Source: Candidatus Alcyoniella australis | GTDB taxonomy: Bacteria > Lernaellota > Lernaellaia > JAVCCG01 > Alcyoniellaceae | Reading direction: 5' to 3' | Length of the DNA stretch: 29,138 nucleotides | Assembly: GCA_030765605.1 (NCBI GenBank) | Contig: JAVCCG010000022.1 | Span: forward strand, 1-29,138 | Part shown: one piece after another, positions 23,665 to 29,138 of the stretch | How the letters are laid out: every line of letters begins with the position of its first letter | How positions within the stretch are numbered: the stretch's first letter is position 1 | The notes under the pieces: model-generated | Seen by the model: only the letters and a program-made list of their open reading frames with translations | Databases searched by the model: none | Told to the model about the DNA's origin: nothing | Translations under genes and position numbers: made by a program

Positions 23665-23848
23665 TAGCCCGGATTATTCATGAGGGTTCGTCCGCGAGGG
23701 GCACAAGGCGCCGCAAATACAAGGAAGCCGGGGCGATCATCCGCAGGCGTACCCGCTGCGGTACGTCGAGGACGGATCGTCCCGGATGACGCGGTAGTTG
23801 CGGATGAATTATGCGCCGCAGTAGAAGCCTCATGAATAGTCCGGGCTA
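23665..23848. mobile_element. 184-bp MITE-like element with terminal inverted repeats
   Basis: The first 25 bases (23665-23689) and the last 25 (23824-23848) are inverted repeats with two mismatches; the shared core is CCCGGATTATTCATGA-like. Both ends are bordered by CTAG (23664-23667 and 23846-23849), which could be a target duplication or part of the ends. The interior folds further: CGTACC-CGCTGC-GGTACG, GGAC-GGATC-GTCC, and TCATCCG pairing with CGGATGA. The element has no ORF with coding character. It is too short to encode a transposase, so it would need one supplied in trans. The minus-strand prenyltransferase gene ends within its right border. Confidence 0.75.
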
Positions 23849-24748
23849 GGTGAAGTAGAGCACCGCCAGCACGGCCACGAACCACATCGCCACGTCGATC
23901 AGCAACGGTACGTCGCTGATCAGCACGCGGCTGGGGCTGCCGCCCTCCTCGCGCTGATGCACCAGGTACAAGTAGCGGAAGATCCCATAGAGCACGAAGG
24001 GCACGGTCAGCACCAGCTTATCAGTGCCCAACACCGCGATCGTATCGGGGTCCATGGTGTACAGCGCGTAGGCCACTACGGTCGAGGCGGTGACCACGGC
24101 CATCATCTGGTCGAGGAAGTACGGGCTGTATTCCTCGAGGATCTTGCGGTGCTCCTTGGCGTTCTCGGCCATTATCACCAGCTCGTGGCGGCGTTTGCCG
24201 AACCCGAGAAACAGCGCGAGCAGTACGGTGCAGATCACAACCCAGTTGGTCGGCTCGTTGACGCCGATCGCCGCGCCGCCCGCGAGTACGCGCAGCAGGA
24301 ATCCCGCGGCCAGCACCATCACGTCGATGATCACCAGGTTCTTGAGCCAGAACGAGTAGGCGAACTGCAACGCCAGGTAGATCGCGATGATCATGAGGAA
24401 CCAGGGGCCGACCAGTGCGTCTTTAACACCCCACAGCGCCGAGGCCCCCAGGCTGAAGATCAGCAGCAGCAACGCCGCGACCCAGGCCGCGCCGACGCTC
24501 AGCGCGCCCGAGGCCAACGGCCGCAGCCGCTTGGTCGGATGCTTGCGGTCGTTGGGCAGGTCGCGGATGTCGTTGATGATGTAGACCGCGCCGGAGACCA
24601 GGCAGAACAGCGCGAAGGCCGCCAGAATCCGTAGCAGCTTGTCGGTCACAAACAGATTGTGGGTGAACAGAATCGCCGGAAAGACCATGAAGTTCTTGAT
24701 CCACTGCTGCGGACGCATCGAGCGCAGGATCGCTTTTAATGTGTGCAT
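23846..24748 (-). CDS. UbiA-superfamily prenyltransferase, DPPR-synthase-like
   Basis: The 300-residue polytopic membrane protein belongs to the UbiA superfamily. It has the first Asp-rich motif as N59-D60-I-R-D63...D67 in NDIRDLPNDRKHPTKRLRP, and a second motif region around Asp142 in YSFWLKNLVIIDVMVLAAGF. The combination RPQQWIKNFMVF near the start and HPTKRLRPLASG is the one I associate with decaprenyl-phosphate phosphoribosyltransferase (Rv3806c type), which makes polyprenyl-phosphoryl-ribose from PRPP rather than prenylating a quinone ring. About eight to nine membrane helices are visible. The ATG at 24748 is chosen over an upstream one (24802) since GGAG lies five bases before it. The stop codon is inside the right end of a MITE-like element. 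It is divergent to a GT39-like gene, whose product could use its lipid-linked sugar. Confidence 0.8.
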   Translation of the reverse strand: MHTLKAILRSMRPQQWIKNFMVFPAILFTHNLFVTDKLLRILAAFALFCLVSGAVYIINDIRDLPNDRKHPTKRLRPLASGALSVGAAWVAALLLLIFSLGASALWGVKDALVGPWFLMIIAIYLALQFAYSFWLKNLVIIDVMVLAAGFLLRVLAGGAAIGVNEPTNWVVICTVLLALFLGFGKRRHELVIMAENAKEHRKILEEYSPYFLDQMMAVVTASTVVAYALYTMDPDTIAVLGTDKLVLTVPFVLYGIFRYLYLVHQREEGGSPSRVLISDVPLLIDVAMWFVAVLAVLYFT

Positions 24749-24789
24749 CTGATCTCCGGCTGCAAACAAGGCTGGAGTATAATCGGCTA

Positions 24790-24818
24790 ATTGTTGATGC
24801 ACGTCTGCGGACTGTCAA
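24790..24818 (-). promoter_or_regulatory. Candidate promoter of the UbiA-like gene
   Basis: On the minus strand TTGACA (24813-24818) and AACAAT (24790-24795) are 17 bases apart. Transcription would start about 35 bases before the ATG at 24748. Confidence 0.45.
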
Positions 24819-24850
24819 GGACAGCCCTTCTACAGCGAGCCGCTCTCTGC

Positions 24851-24856
24851 GATAAT
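24851..24856 (+). promoter_or_regulatory. -10-like GATAAT close to the GT39-like start
   Basis: GATAAT lies ten bases before the ATG at 24867, with only a weak TTCTAC at -35 (24828). No Shine-Dalgarno sequence is present. Confidence 0.25.
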
Positions 24857-24866
24857 CCGACTTCCA

Positions 24867-27101
24867 ATGGCACTTACCAAAGACACCTACGACGATCGTC
24901 TGCCGCGCTGGCTGGTCCTCGCCGCGATCGGCGGGGCGATGGCGTTTGGCGCCGCGGTTTACATCTACGCGGCCACGCGCCACTCGCTGTTGGTGGACGA
25001 GGCGATCTTCGGCCGCGGCGGCAAGGCGATCCTGCTCGGCGACTGGCACCTGGCGCACGACAAGGCGATGAAGCCGTTCTTCGTCTATTACGCCCTGGCC
25101 GCGCTGCGTTGGATCGGCGAGGGCAGCGACGTGTCGGGCCGCATCGGCTCGATCGGCGCGGTGCTGATTTCCATCGGCCTGCTCTACGGCGTGGGAAGGC
25201 GCTGGCTGGGCCAGCGCGTGGCGCTGATCGCAATCTGGCTCTACCCCTTTGGCGAGCTGACGATCCGCGAACTGCATCAGGCCAAGACCGACGCCTTTGC
25301 CCTGACGTTCATTTTAGCCGCGGCCTACTTCGCCACCCGGCGCATGCCCACGGCCGGGGGCTTTTTCTTTGCCATGGCCTTCTGCACGCGGCAGTTGGCG
25401 GCAATGTCGTTCCCGCTGGTGATGCTGCTGATCTACATGGGGATCTACCTGTTGCCCGGCGAGCGTCCCGCGCGGCGGATCGCGCCGCTGTGGCGTTTCG
25501 CCCTGGGCTGTCTGGGGCCGCTGCTGGTGTTGGTGCTGTGGTCGAGCTTCACCCTTGAGCCGTTCGCCTGGCTGGTGCGCGAGCCGGCCTACGAGAAGTA
25601 CGATGAGGCCGCGGCAGTGGGCTTCTTCTCCAAGTTCGTCTTCTGGGTCCAGACCACGGGCCGACTGCTCGGGGCCCAGCCGCTCAAGGCGCTGGCGCTG
25701 GTCGCGGCTCCGTTGGGATTCGCGCTGCCGCTGCTGCTGCGACTGCGCGGTAAGATCAGCTTCAGCGAGCGTCCGGATTTGGCGATGCTCTGCGCGTTGT
25801 GCGGGTTCGCCGCGTTCTACCCGCTGATCCACAGCCTGCCCAAGGTCACGCTCTACCGCCGCTTCATGGTGCCGCTGGCCCCCTGGTTGGCATTGATCGT
25901 TGGCTGGTGTCTGGTCTGGATAATGCGGCCGGTGGCAGCCCGCACCCGTCGCGGACGACCCGTGCTGATCCTGGCCCTGGGCGCGGCTGTGGCCCTGCTC
26001 ACCGCGCTGCCGGCCTATCGTTTCCTGGTCGATTTCTCAGCGCCCATCGCACGCGACGAGGTGCCCGCCGCAGCGGCCTGGCTCGAGCACAACGCGCCGG
26101 GAGCGGTGGTGCTGACTTTGGGAACCGGGCCGGAGTTCAGCTATTACACCTTCGGCACGTCCGTGAACTTCAAGATGGAGATGGACCCCGCGCGGATCCA
26201 CAAGCAGGTGCGCAATTTCGCCGGACGGCCAACGTTCATCTTCCTTGAAGACCAGCACGATCCGACCCCGGTCGAACTCGAACAACAGCTCGCGCCGCTG
26301 CACACCGTCGAGCAGACATGGCACGGTCTCCACGGACTGGCGCGGCTGTACCGAGTGGACTACGACCCGCGACTGGCAATCGATCCGCTGACGTGCAACG
26401 CGACCTACGCTGTGGGACGCGAGCTGCGCTCCGACGCGCTGGACTGCGCGTTGCTCGAGTCGCTGATCAGCCGCGGGCTGTCCAAGTGGCGGCTGCGCGA
26501 CGACCCGCAGCCCGCGATCACGCTCTACAAGTGCGAGATCGGCGAACGCGGCGCTGACATGAGCGGCCCGTTCGACGCCCTGGGGATCGAGCTGCACGGC
26601 GTGCGCCTGGGCAAGCTGCGCGTTTCCCAGGGGCGGCTGACGATCTTCGACGCGGCAGTGGAGCGTGAGCCGCTGCTGGCCTACGGACGGCTGTTCGTGC
26701 GCGGCTCGAGCCAATCGCGCGGACGGCTGCGAATCGAGCTTAGCGATCTGGCCGACCACATCCTGCGCTCGAACAAGGGGCTCGGCGAACTTTCGATCAA
26801 GGTTGAGGGCGATGCCCTGCATATCAGCGGCTCGGGCGACGCTGCCGGAATCGAGGTCGAGTTCGAGCTGCTGGCGCGGCCGCTGCTTGCGCCGGGCGGG
26901 AGCGTACGGCTGGAGCTGATCGAGGCGCGCGCCGCGGGGATCTCGCTGCCCGGCCCGGCACTGCGCCTGGCCGAGGTCTGGATGCGTCCGTCGATCAAGG
27001 CCGACCTGCCCGAGCTGGGCCTAGCCGCCGAGGAATTGATCTTCTCGGACGACGACGCAGCGCTGATCATCAAGTACGCCCCCCTGCCCGCCCGGCTTTG
27101 A
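24867..27101 (+). CDS. GT39-like membrane glycosyltransferase fused to an LmeA/DUF2993-like domain
   Basis: The 744-residue protein begins with a GT-C type glycosyltransferase. The first periplasmic loop carries Asp44-Glu45 in LLVDEAIFG and HDKAMKPFF, as in PMT/ArnT-like enzymes (GT39 clan), followed by about ten membrane helices up to residue 395. A soluble segment (about 395-560) with TLGTGPEFSYY is next. The last 180 residues (from about 565) have a beta pattern, for example GIELHGVRLGKLRVSQGRL and ELSIKVEGDALHISG, that resembles the LmeA-like DUF2993 family. GT39-type enzymes use polyprenyl-phosphate-linked sugars and act outside the membrane. The divergent UbiA-like gene could make such a donor. 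The DUF2993 assignment is by eye and moderate. The stop TGA (27099-27101) lies inside the core CCCGGCTTTGAGCC of the dispersed repeat. Confidence 0.8.
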   Translation: MALTKDTYDDRLPRWLVLAAIGGAMAFGAAVYIYAATRHSLLVDEAIFGRGGKAILLGDWHLAHDKAMKPFFVYYALAALRWIGEGSDVSGRIGSIGAVLISIGLLYGVGRRWLGQRVALIAIWLYPFGELTIRELHQAKTDAFALTFILAAAYFATRRMPTAGGFFFAMAFCTRQLAAMSFPLVMLLIYMGIYLLPGERPARRIAPLWRFALGCLGPLLVLVLWSSFTLEPFAWLVREPAYEKYDEAAAVGFFSKFVFWVQTTGRLLGAQPLKALALVAAPLGFALPLLLRLRGKISFSERPDLAMLCALCGFAAFYPLIHSLPKVTLYRRFMVPLAPWLALIVGWCLVWIMRPVAARTRRGRPVLILALGAAVALLTALPAYRFLVDFSAPIARDEVPAAAAWLEHNAPGAVVLTLGTGPEFSYYTFGTSVNFKMEMDPARIHKQVRNFAGRPTFIFLEDQHDPTPVELEQQLAPLHTVEQTWHGLHGLARLYRVDYDPRLAIDPLTCNATYAVGRELRSDALDCALLESLISRGLSKWRLRDDPQPAITLYKCEIGERGADMSGPFDALGIELHGVRLGKLRVSQGRLTIFDAAVEREPLLAYGRLFVRGSSQSRGRLRIELSDLADHILRSNKGLGELSIKVEGDALHISGSGDAAGIEVEFELLARPLLAPGGSVRLELIEARAAGISLPGPALRLAEVWMRPSIKADLPELGLAAEELIFSDDDAALIIKYAPLPARL

Positions 27102-27210
27102 GCCTGGCGCGGGGAGGGTCGTGGAGCTACGACTATGGTTCGCTCGCGAATTTTGTGCCCGGCTCAAAACCGGGCACGGGGTGGATCGTTGCATTACGAC
27201 CAGCGAACTA
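27088..27210. repeat. Cluster of dispersed palindromic repeat units (copy block B)
   Basis: This block fills the 126-base gap between the convergent GT39-like and MoxR genes. It is the inverted counterpart of 1012-1262. It holds the hairpin GTGCCCGG-CTCAAAA-CCGGGCAC (27155-27177, perfect 8-bp stem), a second core CCCGGCTTTGAGCC (27091-27104), the 17-base segment 27108-27124 identical (reverse complement) to 1104-1120, and 27131-27148 matching 1212-1229. Neither strand shows a T-run after the hairpin, so it is not a normal terminator. Confidence 0.7.
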
Positions 27211-27227
27211 TGAGAGTTTTTAACGGC

Positions 27228-28544
27228 TTAGGAGTCGATGCGGCGCAGCTTCTGCAGCTCGTGCAGGCAGCCGTTCTTCAGCTCGTCCACGTAGAGCGTC
27301 GAGGTCTTGATCTCGTTGACCTTCTGGGCCAGCGTTTCGAGCTTGAAGACCATCTGATCTTCGGGCTTGCGCACGATGCGCAGGAAGTCGTGGCGCCAGC
27401 GGCGACGCGGCGGTGCGAACTTGCTGAGGTTGACCACGCCCTGACGCGGATTGCGCTTGAACTCGTCGATGCCGTTGAGCACCCCGGAGAGGAAGGTGAT
27501 CTGCTCGCGCACGGTCTGGTCGGCGCTGAGGAACTGCAGGGTGTTGCGCACGGTCTTGCGGAAGACCTCGGTCTCGCCGTTCTCGGAGTTCAGCGTGCAC
27601 AGGCCCATGTACATCTTCTCCAGGTCGGGCTCCTCGACCACGTTGCGGCCGGCGAGCAGCGCGCTGGCGCGCAGCAGGTCGATCACCTTGGCCTGGCGCC
27701 GCGGGGAGATGTAGAACTCGGGGTCGGTCTTGCGCATCGTGTCGACGAACGAACGGATCACGATGTTCTTGACGTAGAGCATATCGCTGGGCAGTTCGAT
27801 CACCACGTCTTCGCTCACGCCCTTGACGATCGAGCTTAAGTAGTTGATCTCCTCGATGCTCAGGTTGCCCGGGTACAGCCCGCTGGACTGGCCGCGCTCG
27901 TAGGAGCGGTCGATCTTGTACTGGGTCAGGGTCTCGGTCTCGTGGGGAATGTTGGCGCGGAAGAAGAAGCGGTCGATCACCGCCTCGGTGACCTCGTTCA
28001 TCCGTAGATAGTTGGAGGCCGCGATCACCGTATGCAGCCGGCCCTTGTAGCTCTGGGAACCCTCGAGCAGCTTGCCGTCGGAGAGCAGCAGCATGATGTC
28101 GCGCAGGATCTGTTCGTTGGTGTCGAAGATCTCGTCGATGAACGCGAAGTGCGCCTCAAGCACCGACTTCTCGGTGCGCCGCACCTTTTGGCCGGTGTTG
28201 CGGTAGCGCGGGATGTCGATCGGGCCGAAGTAGTTGTCCTTGGTGTCCTCGACCGAGGCCTTGATCATGAAGGTCGTCACGCCGCGCGGGTCGAAGATGC
28301 GGAAAATCTCGGTGGCCAGCAGCGACTTGGCGATACCCGTGCGGCCCAACATCAGTTGGTGGTTGCGCGTCAGCAGCGCAAAGGTGAACTGCTCGATGAT
28401 CTCCTCGCGGCCCAGCACGTTCTCGGATACCCGCGCCAACTGGTGCCGCAGGGCCTCGATGATCTCCTCGTGTCCCTGCTGTACCGGCGAATAATATTCG
28501 TAGATCGATTCGGCTTCGAGGTCTCGTTGGGACATTGTAGCCAT
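27228..28544 (-). CDS. MoxR/RavA-type AAA+ ATPase
   Basis: The 438-residue protein is a AAA+ ATPase of the MoxR/RavA kind. It has Walker A GRTGIAKS (67-74, GR instead of the more common GP), Walker B FAFIDEIF (133-140, Asp137 and Glu138), sensor 1 Asn178 in AASN, and an arginine finger region AVIDRFFFR (188-196, Arg192). MoxR proteins work as chaperones that help assemble or activate other complexes, usually with a VWA-domain partner encoded beside them. The C-terminal 130 residues are helical and not recognised. The ATG at 28544 has GGGGAG eight bases before it; a second in-frame ATG is three codons downstream. Upstream on the minus strand, 198 bases away, lies the end of an unrecognised gene that might be the partner. 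Confidence 0.9.
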   Translation of the reverse strand: MATMSQRDLEAESIYEYYSPVQQGHEEIIEALRHQLARVSENVLGREEIIEQFTFALLTRNHQLMLGRTGIAKSLLATEIFRIFDPRGVTTFMIKASVEDTKDNYFGPIDIPRYRNTGQKVRRTEKSVLEAHFAFIDEIFDTNEQILRDIMLLLSDGKLLEGSQSYKGRLHTVIAASNYLRMNEVTEAVIDRFFFRANIPHETETLTQYKIDRSYERGQSSGLYPGNLSIEEINYLSSIVKGVSEDVVIELPSDMLYVKNIVIRSFVDTMRKTDPEFYISPRRQAKVIDLLRASALLAGRNVVEEPDLEKMYMGLCTLNSENGETEVFRKTVRNTLQFLSADQTVREQITFLSGVLNGIDEFKRNPRQGVVNLSKFAPPRRRWRHDFLRIVRKPEDQMVFKLETLAQKVNEIKTSTLYVDELKNGCLHELQKLRRIDS

Positions 28545-28742
28545 ATCCGAATCTCCCCTGAAACTTATATGTCACATGCTGATACAGAGTTGCAAGCCGC
28601 TGGTTCCGTCATTTTTATAGTACACCTTACAATACTCATGTCAAGAGAAATTATCTATGGTTGCTATCGATATTTTCTATTAGCTAGCTTACAAAACCGC
28701 CAGAGAGTCAATATTGCGAGACAAGAATTATACTGTATATTT
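28545..28742 (-). other. AT-rich spacer upstream of the MoxR gene
   Basis: This 198-base stretch is clearly more AT-rich than its surroundings. It contains the promoter listed separately and no convincing gene on either strand. Confidence 0.4.
28617..28644 (-). promoter_or_regulatory. Promoter of the MoxR gene
   Basis: On the minus strand the consensus TTGACA (28639-28644) is followed after 16 bases by TACTAT (28617-28622), or after 19 by TATAAA. Transcription would begin about 65 bases before the ATG at 28544. Confidence 0.55.
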
Positions 28743-29138
28743 TCAAGTTCTTACGCTTTTTCTTCCCGTAATCAGCCGCCGGATCAGCATCCGTAACAGC
28801 TCAAACAAGTGCGGGACCTTGGCGCGCACCCATTCGCCGCGGCGCTTGAATCCCAGAGCCAATTTAAGCTGCTTGTCGTTGGCAAAGGCATCGAATATCT
28901 CCACGTGCAGACCCTGGTCCGTTGCGCGTTGTTTGAAATCCGCGGCTTTGACCAGATTCTGATCGCCCGAGCGCGCCACGCGCAGCAGCACCTCGCGGTC
29001 GGTGAGCAGTACGCGCATCAGCTTGTCCAACGCGGCCAACGCATCGCGCAGCTCGATCACGGTCTGCTCCATGCCCTCTTGCTGCTCCAGGTCGGTCAGG
29101 GCGAAGCGGACGAAGTCGTGCATGAACGCCGCGCGGCG
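28743..29138 (-). CDS. C-terminal part of an unrecognised protein
   Basis: The frame is open to the right window edge (five codons before the Met at 29123), so this is probably the end of a longer gene. The visible 131 residues are helical, with ALTDLEQQEGMEQTVIELRD, a segment with DREVLLRVARSGDQNLVKAA, an alpha/beta-like stretch LHVEIFDAFANDKQLKLALG, and a basic end. I do not recognise the family. It is encoded before the MoxR-type ATPase on the same strand. MoxR ATPases often have a client or VWA partner next to them, so a functional link is possible but not shown; the 198-base promoter-containing spacer argues for separate transcription. Confidence 0.6.
   Translation of the reverse strand, partial: RRAAFMHDFVRFALTDLEQQEGMEQTVIELRDALAALDKLMRVLLTDREVLLRVARSGDQNLVKAADFKQRATDQGLHVEIFDAFANDKQLKLALGFKRRGEWVRAKVPHLFELLRMLIRRLITGRKSVRT

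Noticed and set aside
27155-27177. Hairpin as a terminator between the convergent GT39-like and MoxR genes
   Set aside because: The stem is perfect, but no T-run follows on either strand; it is better explained as the core of the dispersed repeat.
1-29138. CRISPR array or defence system
   Set aside because: No regularly spaced direct repeats and no cas, toxin-antitoxin or restriction gene were recognised; RtcB and the MoxR ATPase alone do not support one.

Overview
The window is GC-rich bacterial chromosome. It looks like a Gram-negative, deltaproteobacterium-like organism: there are three outer-membrane beta-barrel-type proteins, two lipoproteins, a class A penicillin-binding protein with a UB2H-like region, and two-component signalling genes. 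The lipoprotein with isoleucine-punctuated poly-aspartate linkers resembles proteins I associate with uncultured delta-like lineages (for example Lernaellota), but that placement is a weak inference. No plasmid, phage or CRISPR signature is visible. Twenty-two complete or nearly complete protein genes, two genes cut by the window edges and one tRNA are supported.

Left part (1-5900): the end of a DUF4870-type membrane protein with its terminator; a DksA/TraR-like regulator with a degenerate zinc site behind a good sigma-70-type promoter; a repeat-rich intergenic block; then a tight gene string of an acyl-CoA (methylmalonyl-CoA type) mutase catalytic subunit, a seven-helix membrane protein, a hybrid histidine kinase and a single-domain response regulator. 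The coupling of a B12-dependent mutase subunit to a sensory module is unusual.

Centre-left (5900-13100): an HtrA/DegP-like protease, tRNA-Thr(CGU) five bases after it, a PBP1B-like peptidoglycan synthase overlapping a TPR lipoprotein, an AT-rich gap, then a two-gene unit of a secreted beta-rich protein and a poly-Asp lipoprotein, closed by a perfect 10-bp-stem terminator. This is mostly a cell-envelope region.

Centre (13200-18400): mobA converging on a MetE-like methyltransferase with overlapping stop codons; a 7TM-PAS-GAF histidine kinase whose ATP-binding boxes look destroyed; and an NAD-dependent epimerase.

Right part (18400-29138): a minus-strand group of glycosyltransferase, LbtU-like porin and the RNA ligase RtcB; a divergent FadL-like outer-membrane protein; a 184-bp MITE-like element; a divergent pair of a DPPR-synthase-like UbiA prenyltransferase and a GT39-like glycosyltransferase with a fused LmeA/DUF2993-like tail, which could together form a polyprenyl-phosphate-sugar glycosylation module; a second copy of the repeat block seen near position 1100; and a MoxR-type AAA ATPase behind an AT-rich promoter region, with the end of an unrecognised gene at the edge.

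The most noteworthy signals are the two families of dispersed palindromic repeats that abut genes and supply their stop codons, the mutase/sensor operon, the predicted pseudo-histidine-kinase, the GT39-DUF2993 fusion opposite a prenyl-phosphoribosyltransferase-like gene, and several start codons placed only 6-10 nt after a -10-like hexamer with no ribosome binding site.
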